DNA of 64,000 bases from Saururus chinensis (GCA_035235625.1 CP141143.1:6182501-6246500), one strand, 5' to 3'; shown: positions 1 through 13,001, counted from the stretch's first letter. Numbers and translations are program-made. The notes: a model not told the origin generated them from the letters alone.

Positions 1-277
1 CTACAATCTAGAAACTGTATAGTTGTAGTTAGTGCAATTCTTCACTCTGACTAATCAACTCTAACTTTTTACTTTTGGAGTAAACATGAGATCCATATTG
101 GAGTATTCTGAAAAGGAAATAGAAAGGACTCAAGTCAACTTGTTATTTCTCTTTTTTCAGTCCTTTTCACCTTCGTGTACATGTAAACCTGTAAAATTCA
201 GGCCTTTTTAACGTTGTTCTATGAGAAAAAAAAACCACAGTTGCAAAGGCTATCGAGTTTGAAGTTTGATGGTCAAA

Positions 278-715
278 TTAAGGACTGACCATATCCCTCT
301 GAGTCCTTGTACTGCCCAGTTCAGCCTCTCTTCCACTAAACCAGTTGGACGAGCCATTGGTTGAACGCCTGATTGAATCAGATTCATCTCTTCTATCAAA
401 ATGCTTGGCGATGGCAACGAGCATTTCCCAGATGGAAATCTCGGAGCTTTGGGCTACAATCACATGCCTATGAGTACGAAGAAAGAACATCAAGTAGAGG
501 AAGAGAGCGGAGGAGGAGGCCGTGGCAGTAATGAGGAAGAGGCCCCGAAAGCAGTCCAAGCCGAGACTAGCTGAGGTTAGGGAGGCTGCATAATCTGCGC
601 ATGTTCTTCGTTGTCCAAACCAGGCCTTGTCAATTGCAATCATCTTGTCTCCTTCCGTCACATTCAGGATGGCCCTTGACACGTCCGGAACCAGAGGAGA
701 GCCCTTTGGGAAAAC
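278..715 (-). pseudogene. GLR exon 5: end of ligand-binding lobe S2, M4 helix, C-terminal tail
   Basis: The exon begins after an AG acceptor at 716-717 with VFPKGSPLVPDVSRAIL, the usual GLR segment after the GFGF motif. It then has the KAWFG region, a hydrophobic M4 segment (LFLITATASSSALFLYLMFF) and a polar tail, and stops at 278-280. It is open throughout. Confidence 0.9.
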
Positions 716-844
716 CTGAATGTCGCATGACCCAATCGTTAGGCACGTAGGCTGTAATGTAATTTTGTAAATAATAATTTACAGAAGAAGTCATAATTGG
801 ACACTATCTTGTTACATAACATGTAGAAGAAACAAGAGACTCAC

Positions 845-1251
845 AAAACCGAAGCCTCCACTGTGTTGTTCGAGCCCAAGCATGGCGTACTTGCGACAGT
901 GTTTGGCCATGAATAGCTTCATGTAAGGGGTCTCGTGTATAATGGCTGCCACGCCACCTCTTGCGCTTCCTTTGGCCAGTCCTTCCTGGTATTCGTCCGG
1001 GTTACTGTAGCCTTTCAGCTTCGACTCGTCAAACTTCATGCTCTTAAGCAGTCCCAACACGAAGGATGTTTTCTGGTAACCCACATATTCGCCATTCTTC
1101 AATAGCTCATTCACGTCTGTCACCGTCGGCTGAAGCTTCTGAACAGTCAACATGGAGGTTAAGCTAGCTATGTAACTCGACGTCAACACCAGCACCACGA
1201 ACATCCATATGGTCAACACAAACCTAGTCAAGTTGTTCTTAACTCTCTCCT
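845..1251 (-). pseudogene. GLR exon 4: M3 helix and ligand-binding lobe S2
   Basis: The exon starts at an AG acceptor (1252-1253) with ERVKNNLTRFV, followed by M3 and the gating motif SSYIASLTSMLTVQKLQP, equivalent to the SYTANLAAF motif of animal iGluRs. S2 follows, with GYQKTSFV and the YMKLFMAKHCRKY segment. It ends at GFGF before a GTGAGT donor. The reading frame is open. Confidence 0.9.
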
Positions 1252-1353
1252 CTGTAACAATTGAAGTATGCACTTAACTAGTTAGCATGTTTTTCTGTTC
1301 TGCATTTTTGTTGAACAAAAGAAAGCTACTTAGTTGAGGGTCAGCCACGGAAC

Positions 1354-1666
1354 TGTGGGCGAAGACGGGCATGCTGAACGTGAAGGAGAGGACCACCCCG
1401 ATTTGCTGGGCAGGTGTGCCTCGGAACTCTGCGTTTTGTCGGTATTCGAGGGCCCAAACCACGACCCCGGTAAACACAAAAGCAGCCAAGCTGCTCAACC
1501 AGAGGGGTGTAGTTAGCGGCTTCAAGAAAATCCAGGCGGTCATCCTTCGATCGTCTCTGACAGGGACGACCATCGAGAGCTTCGACTCTGTGAATGGCAA
1601 GGTGAAGTTCACATACAAGGACCGGTTGGCTAGAATTGTTACATCCCCCACCACTGCGTCGAATTT
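1354..1666 (-). pseudogene. GLR exon 3: end of S1, M1 helix and pore loop
   Basis: It begins KFDAVVGDVTILANRS after a GCAG acceptor. ANRSLYVNFT carries the conserved ligand-binding Arg region of GLRs. M1 follows (WLSSLAAFVFTGVVVWALEY), then the pore segment up to SMPVFAH. The GTTCCG donor after 1354 leaves phase 1, which joins correctly to exon 4 (codon A + AG). Confidence 0.9.
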
Positions 1667-1777
1667 CTGCGCAAGTTGTGAAATGAAAGGTGAACAATTA
1701 ATTTGTAGCTTTAGAGCAGTAGGACTGTAGGAATAGTACACTAGTGAGATTATTAGATGATACAGAAGTTGGCAAAC

Positions 1778-2154
1778 CTTAAGGTAGACCTGGTAAACAA
1801 GATCATTGTAGGAGCCAGCCATGCGTCCATCTGGGCCCTCGTAAGGCACAAACTCGTAAGGGAGCGGGTAAGGTAAAGCTTCGATAACGGCTTGGAAGAC
1901 GTCAATGCAGAAACCTGTTACGATGGTAGTATTGGCTTGTGGATCATGCTTCACCTTCACAAATTCCTGAAACCCACTTCTGACTGGAACCCCTATATGG
2001 AGCTTCTTGCCAGTCATGGGCGTAACCCATCCCTTTGGGACAGTCACCACCTCTCCTGGCCATATAACGGCGCTGAGGTCGTCCGCTGTGCCCGAGTAGA
2101 AGCTTTTGTTATTTGGTTGGACAGACCGGGAGAGTCCGTATCTAGGTGTCCAAT
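1778..2154 (-). pseudogene. GLR exon 2, 3' piece: ligand-binding lobe S1
   Basis: This is the downstream part of exon 2, severed from 7996-8838 by the gypsy insertion. It reads from the duplicated target ATTGG through TPRYG and WPGEVVTVPKGW into S1 (KKLHIGVPVRSGFQEFV, FCIDVFQAVIEALPYPLPYE, SYNDLVYQVYLK) and ends at a GTTTGC donor. The CCAAT copy at 2150-2154 belongs to the TSD. Confidence 0.9.
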
Positions 2155-2807
2155 TGGCAGAGCCGTTCTAACTTTCAACAAAACTCAGATCCGGGAATTT
2201 TGGATCTATAAGAAAATCTGAATTTGGGAGTAGAAACTCTTTACTATCTTCAGGAAATCAATTACAACAAATGGAAACTTACAAGAATGACGAGGAATTA
2301 AACTCAAACCCCGAGATTCTTCAGAACAGCAACAACTGTTCTTCCAGTTCTACGCAGAGAACTATAACAGAGCAAACAACTCTTAGCTGAGAAACAAATT
2401 CAATTACAACTCACTATCTCTGTAATCAAAATGATCTATTTATATATGTCTTTTGTCATGTAAGCCAGCTGGATTTTAACTTCGAACTTTCTGGAACTCC
2501 AAACGCAGCTCTCAGAGGTTGAAGACGATCAACTAACTTACCTGCCTGAAAAATCAAGTCCAATGTCCTTTTTACCCCGCATCCCTATCCGTCCAACTTA
2601 ACCAACAGTCCTGATTAGTTCTCCCATTAGTGATGGACAGTTTTACCCCTCTTCAAAGAAACCATCAGATTTGGACAACGGCTAAGATTAAACCTCCGTT
2701 AGTAAAAGACAGATTTGTCCTTAGGAAAGTTTAAACAACAAACCGTTTGACGAAATGTCACAGAGACTATCCTCTGTCTGCAGCTTCACTATCCTCTGTC
2801 TGCATCA
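2155..2807 (-). repeat. 3' LTR of the gypsy element
   Basis: Nearly identical to 7342-7995. The element strand starts TGATGCAGACAG and ends GGCTCTGCCA. The gag-pol frame stops inside it (2767), so the pol C-terminus is LTR-encoded. Confidence 0.95.
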
Positions 2808-5800
2808 ATGCTCCCCTGCTTAGCAAAGCTCGTCCTCGAGCGGTAATGGATAAAGATGGGTCAGAAAACACATTACCTTTGTACAAAGTAAGATCCTGAA
2901 TATTAAATGTGGATGAGATATTATATTCAGATGGTATATCAACCACAAAAGCATTGTCACCCAGCTTCTGAATAATGCGATAAGGCCCAATTTTCCTCTG
3001 TCGAAGTTTATGACCAAAATGAGCAGGAACATGACCCTTACTAAGATACACCATCACAAAATCTCCTTCTTCTAATTTGACAAATCTGCGATGCTTGTCA
3101 GCTTGAGCCTTGTATTTTGTATTAGCCTGAATCAAAGAATCACGAACTTCTTGATGTATATGCTGCATTAATTCCACTGTGGACACAGCTGTAGCATGTT
3201 CTCCTGGTTGTTTTGGTAATTGAACCAAATCAACTACATGATGAGGATTTCGGCCATATAAAACTTCAAAAGGTGAACGACCAGTAGATTTATGAATGGA
3301 TGCATTATAAGCAAACTCTGCCTGGGGAAGGATACTATCCCATTGTTTTGGAGATTGATCACACAAACATCTAAGTAAAGTACCCAAAGTTCTGTTTGTA
3401 ACCTCAGTTTGACCATCCGTTTGAGGATGACAGGTAGTGCTAAACTGTAATTTAGTGCCAAGTCTGTGCCAAAGTGTCTGCCAAAACATGCTCAAAAATC
3501 TACTGTCCCGATCAGAAGTAATAGTCTTGGGTACACCATGTAATCTGATTACTTCCCTGTAAAATAACATAGCCACACTAATGGCATTAGTAGTTTGTTT
3601 ACAAGGTATGAAGTGAGACATTTTTGAAAACCGATCCACTACTACATAGATAGAGTCATGTCCTTTCTTGGTTCGTGGCAGTCCAAGAATGAAGTCCATA
3701 CTTAGATCAATCCAAGGCTGATTAGGTACTGGTAATGGTTGATATAACCCTGCATTAGAAGCTCCTCCTTTATTATGCAAACAGACTGTGCAATTGTAAA
3801 GGAACTGCTCAACATCCCTTTTTATATGAGGCCAAAAATATCTAGAACATAAGGAATGTACAGTCTTATCCCTTCCAAAGTGACCTCCCAAACCTCCAGC
3901 ATGTATTTCCTGAATTAACTGCAGTCGTAGAGAACCTGAAGGAATGCAGAGTTGATTACCCTTATACAGATACCCATCCAGAATATGATAGTCTTGATAT
4001 GGTTTAGAATTTTGTTTGCAAGACTGCCAAATCTTGCCAAAATATTCATCCTCCTGATACTGATCACGTATACACTCAAAACCAAAGATCTCATTTGACA
4101 AAACAGTAAGTAAATTGTACCTTCTGCTCAAAGCATCTGCAGCTTTATTTAACATGCCAGATCTGTGTTTAATTGTAAAAGTAAACTCTTGCAGTTCACT
4201 TATCCAACGAGCATGAAGTCTGTCCAACTTGGTTTGTCCTTGTACATATTTCAAAGCATCATGATCTGTATGAAGTACAAATTCTTTAAAAACCAAATAG
4301 TGCCTCCAATGCTTAAGGGTCTGAACCAATGCATACAATTCCAGTTTATATGCTGACCATTTTTTCCTATTTTCATTCAGCTTAGCACTAAAATAAGCAA
4401 TAGGCCTTCCCTCCTATGATAAAACAGCTCCAATGCCTAATGCAGATGCATCACATTCCACTTTGAAAATTTTTGAAAAATCTGGTAAGGCTAAGATTGG
4501 TGCAGAACTTAACTTCTCCTTGAGTAAATCAAAACTCTGCTGAGTTCTATCTTCCCAAACAAATTTATTTTTCTTTAAGCAATCTGTTAAAGGACTAGCT
4601 AAAGCACTAAACCCTTTAATAAATCTTCGATAAAATGTAGCCAGCCCATGAGAACTCCTAACTTCACTTACAGATTTAGGAATAGGCCAATCTTTAATGG
4701 CTCGAATTTTATTTTGATCAACTTGTATTCCTTCTGAACTGACCATATATCCCAAAAATAAAAGACAGTCAGTAAGGAAAGAGCTTTTTTTAAGATTGAT
4801 ATATAGACTGTTTTGCTGCAATACTTCTAACACAGACTTGAGATGATTTAGATGTTGTTTTCGATCCAAGCTGTAAATAAGAATGTCGTCGAAGTATACA
4901 CAAACAAACCTTCCCAAAAATGGTTTGAGGACTTGAGTCATTAATCTCATAAAAGTGGATGGAGCATTGGATAATCCAAATGGCATGACAAGCCATTCGT
5001 ATAGTCCCTCTCTTGTTTTGAATGCGGTCTTCCATTCATCCCCTGGTCTCATCCTAATCTGGTGATAACCACTTCTGAGGTCTATTTTTGAAAAAACTTT
5101 AGAACCAGCCAAGACATCCAACATATCATCCAAACGAGGTATAGGGAAACTATATCTGATGGTAATTTTATTTATTGCTCGACTATCCACACACATTCTC
5201 CAGCTGCCATCCTTCTTTGGTACCAATAGAGTAGGTACAACGATTGGACTTAAACTTTCTTTGATTAAACCTCTATCAAGCAAATCCTGAACCTGTCGCT
5301 GTAACTCACTGTATTCTGCTGGACTCATTCTGTAATGAGGTAAGTGAGGTAGTTTGGATCCAGGAATTAAGTCAATATGATGCTGAATGTCTCGCAGAGG
5401 AGGCAGAGACATTGGTATATCATCATTGATTATAGTTGAAAACTGACTTAATAAATCCTGTATCTCAGCAGGCAGATTTTTAAGAACAGTTGAAACTGTA
5501 TTTTCTTCTTTACATATAAGGACTAAGAAAGAATTACTTCGAAACATGGGAACAGGTAAATTGTGAACCAGCAATATTGACTTCTGTGTCTGGTTTATGT
5601 AACTATCTGCATTACCAGAAACATTACTGGTTTTGTTAGCAATTTTCTGCAGTTTACCAGTTACCTGCTTTGATTGCTGAGGCCAGAATGTAATAAGGAC
5701 TCCTTGATGATTTAGCTGATAAGTATTCTTCTGTCCATCATGAATTGCATGATTATCGAACTGCCAAGGTCTACCCAATAATAAGTGACACAATGACATA

Positions 5801-7311
5801 TCTATAACATCACACAAAATTTCATCTTTATAATTCTTCCCAATTGACAATGGCACTAGACACTGTTATGAAATTTTTACCTCTCCCACAGTCTTGATCC
5901 ACCCAATAGAATATGGGTTTGGATGTTTTTGAACAGACAAATTCAAATCTTTTAGTACTGCCTTTGAAATCATATTCTCGGTACACCCACCATCAATCAC
6001 TATCTTGCATATTTTCCCATTGACTGTACCTGAAGTAGTGAATAAAGCATGTCTCTGAGATGAATTATTGGTTTTAGCAGTACATAATAATTTTCGAACC
6101 ACCATAACAGAAGTTTCTTCTTCTATTTCCTCAAATTCATCACCATAAACTTCCTCAGTTGGAACAATAGCTTCAGGGCTGTGTCCTTCTTCTTCCTGAA
6201 TAATCTGATTACAGGCAGCAAGTTTCATTCCAGTATTGTTGTCCATTCTTCTTAAAGGACATTGATGGGAAAAATGACCAGGTTTTTGACATTTCCAAAG
6301 ATTTATCCGGGTCCCTGGTTTTGAATATGGTTTAGTAGGATCTGTTGAAAAGGTAACTCTTCCTTCATTCCTGGTAACTTCTCTTTTCTAAACTGGAATT
6401 TTTTTTGAAATAGGTGGCTGAAAGAGACTTTTGTTTCTGACAAAAGTATTTTGTGAGCTCTCTCCTTGATAAAACTTTCGAACAGCAATCATTCTGTTTA
6501 CAGACTTAAACATTAATGACTCATTTCTAATAGCAAGTTGAAAAGCTTCATTTAAAGAAAGAATTGGTTTCACAGCCAATTTTTCCTGAAGTTCCTGAGT
6601 CAACCCATTCAAATATCTGGAAATCTTCTGATTTTCTGTCTCATTCAAACCATTTCGCACCATTAATTTCTGGAATTCAGTTGTATACTCAGATACTGTT
6701 CTATTACCCTGTTGACAGTGTTGGAGTTGCTGAAATAATATTTGTTCATAGTCACTAGGAAGATATACATCCCTCATCAGCTTCTTCATTCTTCCCCATG
6801 ACATAATTGGATGTTTTCCTAAAGCTAAACGATTACTTTGCAACTGTGACCACCAAGCAGCAGCCCCTTTTTTCAATTTACAGGCAATCAGTTTTACCTT
6901 AATTTCTTCTGGAACATCCATGCATGAAAAGTAATTTTCGACTTCAATTATCCAATCCAAAAACTCATCTATATCCAACTGACCAGAAAAATTAGGTAGC
7001 TCTAGCTTTGGTTTAAAATAACTTGAATTGGAATGAATACTTGGCACATTTACTGCAGGATGAAGTTCATCTTCCTTGCTAGACCCACTTCCATCACTTT
7101 GAAACCCTCGACCTTGTTGATTGTTTCTATATCGATTGGATCTAGGTTGGTTTGGTATAGCAGTCGGCTGATTAAAATGCACTCCAGAATTTCCCATTCT
7201 TAAAGCCTGTAGTTGTACCGTAACTTCTTGCATTTGCAGTAAAATCTGCTGTAGCAACTGCATCTTTGTCGGCTGTTCAGCATTAGTTTCAGATCGATCT
7301 AGGTTTGACAT
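2767..7311 (-). pseudogene. gypsy gag-pol polyprotein, one frame with three in-frame stops
   Basis: One continuous frame from the ATG at 7311 (MSNLDRSE) to 2767, interrupted only by stop codons at about 6388, 5866 and 4412. Order: Retrotrans_gag (about 7050-6450); a damaged zinc knuckle (WKCQKPGHFSHQC, first Cys lost, near 6290); aspartic protease with IDGGCTENM (near 5975); reverse transcriptase (5300-4800) with [10 protein letters not shown]; RNase H (from about 4500); integrase with zinc-binding HH-CC (near 3880-3780), DLSMDF and CHPQTDGQTE catalytic blocks; and a C-terminus ending NISSTFNIQDLTLY. The protein would copy and integrate the element. The gag Met at 7368 lies in the LTR, so 7311 is the preferred start. 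Confidence 0.92.
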
Positions 7312-7341
7312 CGAAATCAAACCAGTGCTTTGATACCAAAT

Positions 7342-7995
7342 TGGCAGAGCCGTTCTAACTTTCAACAAAACTCAGATCCGGGAATTTCAGATCTATAAGA
7401 AAATCTGAATTTGGGAGTAGAAACTCTTTACTATCTTCAGGAAATCAATTACAACAAATGGAAACTTACAAGAATGACGAGGAATTAAACTCAAACCCCG
7501 AGATTCTTCGTAGCAAGAACAATCGTTCTTCCAGTTCTACGCAGAGAACTATAACAGAGCAAACAACTCTTAGCTGAGAAACAAATTCAATTACAACTCA
7601 CTATCTCCGTAATCAAAATGATCTATTTATATATGTCTTTTGTCATGTAAGCCAGCTGGATTTTAACTTCGAACTTTCTGGAACTCCAAACGCAGCTCTC
7701 AGAGGTTGAAGACGATCAACTAACTTACTCCCTTTGAAAAATCAAGTCCAATGTCCTTTTTACCCCGCATCCCTATCCGTCCAACTTAACCAACAGTCCT
7801 GATTAGTTCTCCCATTAGTGATGGACAGTTTTACCCCTCTTCAAAGAAACCATCAGATTTGGACAACGGCTAAGATTAAACCTCCGTTAATAAAAGACAG
7901 ATTTGTCCTTAGGAAAGTTTAAACAACAAACCGTTTGACGAAATGTCACAGAGACTATCCTCTGTCTGCAGCTTCACTATCCTCTGTCTGCATCA
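7342..7995 (-). repeat. 5' LTR of the gypsy element
   Basis: Pair of 2155-2807. It differs by a few substitutions plus a rearranged short patch near 7505-7535. TSD CCAAT follows at 7996-8000. Confidence 0.95.
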
Positions 7996-8838
7996 CCAAT
8001 ACCCGACCTCCCTTCCGCCTTGGCCCACGACATTCACTATTTGGAAAGGTGATGATGGCAGCTGACCATCGACAAGCCTGAACTTGCCACTTAGCCCTTT
8101 AAATTTGGTCCGCAGTATTGCTAGGAGAAGTTTTGGTCCGACCCGGGAGGTGCCCAGAGATGCAAAAACAGTCAGGTTGCTTCCTGATTTTGGCTTTAGA
8201 TGGCGTGGTTGGAACTTCCCAACTTTTTCCGCTGCCATAGCTAGTGCCCAGGCTGTATCATAGGCCCAAATGCCATAAATGGCCAAATCAGGCGCCTCTG
8301 CGGCTACTGAATTCTCAATGATGAACCTTCTCTTCCATCTCCTCACAAACGCTTTGAGTCTTCTCGATCTCGAGAAGTAAGATCTTACGCCCAGGGCCCC
8401 CTGCATGGAACGGATGATGGAAGGCTCCATGGAGTCTAGGACGGTGGTTAGCCCATCAGTCAAAAGCCAAGCATACCCTTTACTCATCATTTCCACCTCT
8501 TTCACCTTGGCAAAGAACCTGACCGCAAGTGGGTATGTCATGTGCGTGATGAAGACCCTTGTCTGCATGGTCATGAGCTTATAGAGCTCCCCGAGGATCT
8601 GCTCATCAGTGGCGGAGGTGGAGATGGCGCTTCTCAGTGGAACTCGGACGTCAATTTCTTGAAGGGCATCCATGAGGGAAGGTAGAATTCCCCTCCCAAA
8701 CTCATTGTCCTCGTAAATGGGTACAGCCTGCCTCCACCCGAAGGCTCGAACTATGGAGGCAATGGGCTTCACTTGGGCGGAATCGTTATGGGTGGTTCGA
8801 ATGAAATATGTTGCCAAGGTCGGCCACAAACTTGGCTT
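7996..8838 (-). pseudogene. GLR exon 2, middle piece: amino-terminal (Venus-flytrap-like) domain
   Basis: This piece lies between the gypsy (TSD 7996-8000) and copia (TSD 8834-8838) insertions. It carries YFIRTTHNDSAQVKPIASIV, FGWRQAVPIYEDNEFGRGI, the YAWLLTDGL segment, IYGIWAYDTAWALAMAAE and the end of the ANF-receptor domain. The ATG-like start is not real. Where this piece meets 17928-17992 the frame changes: the AKFVADLG frame runs into a TAA at 8786-8788, while the receptor continues in another frame from LATYFIRTT. Confidence 0.92.
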
Positions 8839-9246
8839 TGATAGACTTTAATACAGTGATTAGGCATACCTGTAGCCATTGTAATTGAGAACCTCTTCAA
8901 GTAAGCTTGATCTTCAGCTAATCCACTTCAGAATCAACTAATCTTCTTCAGAATCACAATAGTATTTCTGGTTTAGAATTTGGCTGAGAGTAATTTCGCT
9001 TAAGACACCGAATTAGGATGGCTAATGGTGTATTTATAACTAAACTAGGACACCACTGTTAAGAACCCTAAAATCTTGACCGTCCATCCATAGGTCATCC
9101 AATGGTTCAGATTCGTCACTTAAAACCACAGCTTAATGAGTATTCTGACTCAGGCCCATTACCCAGACAGTTTTATAAAAGCCCAAAACAGTGTCAATTG
9201 AGATAGTTGGGCCACCTTATGTATTAATACAAAACAAAGCCCAACA
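8839..9246 (-). repeat. 3' LTR of the copia element
   Basis: The element strand starts TGTTGGGCTTTG and ends AGTCTATCA. It matches 17520-17927 with scattered substitutions. The purine-rich tract lies immediately upstream in element orientation. Confidence 0.95.
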
Positions 9247-9698
9247 TTCTCCCACTTGGCACAACTTCTCAATTGAGCCATAGAAAGAATAAAATCTCCC
9301 ACTTGGCTCAATTAAACTAAATTTGAGAAAAATATTTTAGTTAAAAAATAACCAAGTGGGTAATGGGAAACTTTAAAATGACTTTTGTATGCGCATACAA
9401 TGTTTGAAAAAACAATACCCTTCGAACTATATGTGGTAACTTTATACTCTTACAAAATGTCATAATCGCATGAATCAAGGCAGTTATGTCCTCAAAGGAG
9501 AACATTCCCTTCCATATATCACAATGCAACTAATTCATTCTGTTTGTGTGCTATATGTGGCAAAACATATTTATGAGTGAAGGCATGCTCCCACTCATTT
9601 TGCAAATATTGTCTCATAACTGAAAAATGAGACACAACGAGAAAAGAAACTATAACTGCTATGATAAATGAGTAAAGTCCAGAAGTACATAAGCAAAA

Positions 9699-12600
9699 TC
9701 AAATGCACGATGAGCTAATAAGACCCATACTATCCACATGACTCTTAAACAGAGAAGGGGGTAAGCCCTTAGTCATTGGATCAACAACCATAAGTTCAGT
9801 ACCTATATGCTCAATAACAACTGTCCCTGCTTTAACACGATCCCGAACAACAAGATACTTAATGTCGATGTGCTTACTCCGACTTCCACTCTTGTTGTTC
9901 TTCGTGAAGAACACAACATCATTATTATCACAAAACATCTTTAACGGCCTAGATATGGAATCCATAATAGTAAGTCCTGTGACAAAGTTCATCAGCCAAG
10001 TAGCATGTGACGTGCCCTCATAACAAGCAACAAACTCTGCCTCCATAGTCGACGACGCTGTAAGGGTTTGCTTAATACTTTTCCAAGAGACAGCACCGCC
10101 TGCCAAAAGGAAAATATAACCCGACGTCAACTTTTTCGAGTCAACACAACCAGCAAAGTCTGCATCTGTGTATCCAACTAGCTCCAAATGATCAGAATGT
10201 CTGTATGTAAGCATGTAATCCTTCGTTCCTTGCAGATACCTCATAACCTTCTTTGTAGCTCTCCAATGATCCATCCCTGGATTTTTCTGGTATCTACCCA
10301 GCATTCCCATAGCAAAGGCAATATCAGGTCTTGTACAGACCTCCAAGTACATTATACTACCAACTGCCGATGCATAAGGAATGTCCTTCATGCCGTCCAA
10401 CTCCAAAGAATTCTTTGGACACTGGAACAAGCCAAATTTGTCACCCTTCACAATAGGAGCTACACTAGGTGAGCAGTTTTCCATGTTAAACCGTTTCAGA
10501 ACTTTATTGATATAGGCCTGTTGAGACAACCTAAGGATCCTTCTGGATCTATCACGATAGATCTCAATCCCTATGACACAGGATGCCTCTCCTAAATCTT
10601 TCATGTCAAAGTTCTGAGAAAGAAACTGCTTAGTCTGGTGCAACATCCCTAAGTCATTGCTTACAAGTAGAATGTCATCAACGTAAAAGACCAGAAATGT
10701 GTAGCGACTCTCACTAACCTTAAGGTATATGCATTGATCAACAATGTTCTCCTTAAAACCAAATGAAGTAATAACGTCATTGAACTTCAAATACCACTGT
10801 CGGGAGGCCTGTTTCAGTCCGTATATTGACTTCTTGAGTCTACAAACCAGATGACTTCTTGATTCTACAAACCAGATGACTTCTTTTATCTGAGGTGAAT
10901 CCTTCAGGCTGAATCATATACACCTCCTCCTTAAGATCCCTATTCAAGAATGCCGTCTTGACATCCATTTGATGTAACTCTAAGTCAAAATGAGCTATAA
11001 GGGCCAAAATAACTCTCAATGAATCCTTCGTGGAAACTGGAGAGAAGGTTTCATTATAGTCAACACCATCTTTCTGAAGAAAACCTTTGGCTACAAGTCG
11101 GGCCTTATATATGCTAATGTTACTAGATGGATCTAATTTAGTCTTATAGACCCATTTGCAGCCAAGAGTCCTGGCGCCCTGCGGTAACTCTACGAGATCC
11201 TAGACTTGATTATCAGCCATAGATTTCATCTCATCCTGCATGACATCATACCATTTATTAGAGTTATCTCCAAACATGGCTTGTGAATATGTAATAGGAT
11301 CTTGAATGAGTCTAACATTCTCGTCAGACTCCTGGAGGTATACAACATAGTTAGAAGGGAGTGCAGGTTTTCTTACTCTTGAGGACCTTCGAAGGCCTAT
11401 GTTAGCAACAGGCAGAGGTGCCTGTACAATAGGAACTTCAGCAACTTGTTCCTGAGGGGATGGTGAAGGAAGGAGAGGCTGCTCTGAAATCACCATTGGT
11501 GATGCAACATATGTTCCTCCACCGGATGTGGGTATAACAACTGGAACCCGTATTTCCTCAAACACAATGTGTTTGGGGGAAATACTCCCACTGAAGTTGC
11601 CTTGCTCAAGAAAATGGGCATTCCGTGCTTCGACTACTGTAGGGGTGTGAGATGGACAATAAAACCTATAACCCTTAGACTTTTCTGCATAGCCAATGAA
11701 AAATCCACTGACAGGCTTAGGGTCAAGCTTCTTCTCAAGTGGATTGTACACCATAACCTCAACTGGACAACCCCAGATGTGTACTTGATCTAAACTAGGT
11801 TTCCATCCATTCCATAGCTCAAAGGGTGTTTTAGGAACGACTTTAGATGGAACTCGATTTAAAATGTACACGGCTGTCTTTAAGGCTTCACTCCACATAT
11901 TGAGAGGAAGAGAGGAGTTACTGATCATACTCCTCACCATATCCATCAAAGTGCGGTTTCTCCTTTCAGCAACACCATTTTGTTGTGGTGTGCCTGGTAC
12001 TATGTATTATGCAACAATACCATTTTCCTTTAGGACTGCGCAAATGGTCCAGGTTTTTGTCCACTCTCTGTGTACCTACCATAGTATTCCCCTCCTCTGT
12101 CTGATCTAACAATTTTGATACGCAATCCAAATTGTTTCTCTACCTTTGCCTTATAAGTCTTGAAAGCATTAAATGCTTCAGACTTTTCATTTAAGAGATA
12201 AAGATACATGTATCGGGTATGATCATCTATAAAGGTAATGAAATACCTTTGACCATTCAGACAGGGAGTACTAAATGGTCCACAGATATCAGTGTGTATG
12301 GTGCCTAATTTCTCATCATGCCTCTTAGCACCCTTAGAAGACTTGTTAGTCTGCTTTCCCTTTATGCTGTCTATACATGTCTCTAGATCAGTAAAATCAA
12401 GAGTTTTTAAAACTCCTTCTCTTACTAATCTCTTTAAGCGGTCAATGGAGATATGCCCCAACCGCCTGTGCCATAACATAGAGGAGTTCTTTTTAATAAC
12501 ACTCCCTTGCACAGACATCATAGATTGTTCAAAGGAAACATGCAAAGAGAGACAATATAATCCATCAATCAAAGAACCAGAACCAATGGTGACTGAATCT

Positions 12601-12996
12601 TTAATAATCAGAAATGAAGAATTCATAAACTGAAAATTAAAACCATGAGGCACTAGTCTTGATACAGAAACTAAGTTTTTAGAAAAACTTGGAATATAGA
12701 AAGCTCTATCTAAATCTAAGGTGTATCATGTATGGAGAACAAGTCTATATGTCCCCACACCTTCAACCTTCGAACACATCTTATTGCCAGAATAGATGTT
12801 GTGCTCCCCATCATTTGGTTTCCTTAGATTGAGAAACCCCTGCATGACAGTGGAAACATGGATTGTAGAACTAGAGTAAATCCACCATGTGTTATTATGA
12901 TGAGAATCAACATAGTTAGATTCATAACACACTAAAGACATGAAATTACCTCCTTTCTTAGCAAGCCACTTCTGATACTTAGGGCAATCTTTCTTC
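9699..12996 (-). pseudogene. copia pol: protease, integrase, reverse transcriptase, RNase H (decayed)
   Basis: Protease at 12998-12726 has WWIYSSSTIHVS where copia proteases have D-S-G, so the catalytic Asp is now Tyr. Integrase at 12653-12030 has HRRLGHISIDRLKRL, but the last zinc Cys reads Ser (CIDSIKGKQT); IHTDICGPF and FIDDHTRYM carry the acidic residues. The rest of integrase is at 11949-11200 ([28 protein letters not shown]). RT lies between about 11200 and 10500 with YVDDILLVSND near 10690. RNase H is at 10200-9750 (GYTDADFAGCVDSKK, SSTMEAEFVA, KHIDIKYLVVRD). Frame changes occur near 12690, 12000, 11200 and 10800. Confidence 0.92.
10836..10883. repeat. Short tandem duplication in copia RT
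   Basis: The segment TCTACAAACCAGATGACTTC occurs twice in a row (around 10838-10858 and 10863-10883, repeat period about 25 bp). It falls where the RT frame is lost. Confidence 0.75.
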
Positions 12997-13001
12997 ATGT
13001 G

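Larger units (their letters stand above)
2155..7995 (-). mobile_element. Complete Ty3/gypsy LTR retrotransposon in GLR exon 2 (CRM-like)
   Basis: A 5,841 bp element on the minus strand with 653/654 bp LTRs at 2155-2807 and 7342-7995, both TG...CA in element orientation. TSD CCAAT is at 2150-2154 and 7996-8000. The primer site (TTTGGTATCAAAGC, initiator-Met tRNA type) lies next to the 5' LTR at about 7326-7340. The purine tract GCAGGGGAGCAT abuts the 3' LTR at 2808-2819. The LTRs differ at only a few scattered sites and one scrambled patch, so the insertion looks young. Reading into the 3' LTR and the end of integrase suggest the CRM chromovirus lineage; that assignment is inferred. Confidence 0.95.

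Noticed and set aside
7311..7368. Gag start at 7368
   Set aside because: That Met lies inside the 5' LTR and upstream of the primer site; 7311 is the first Met after it in the same frame.
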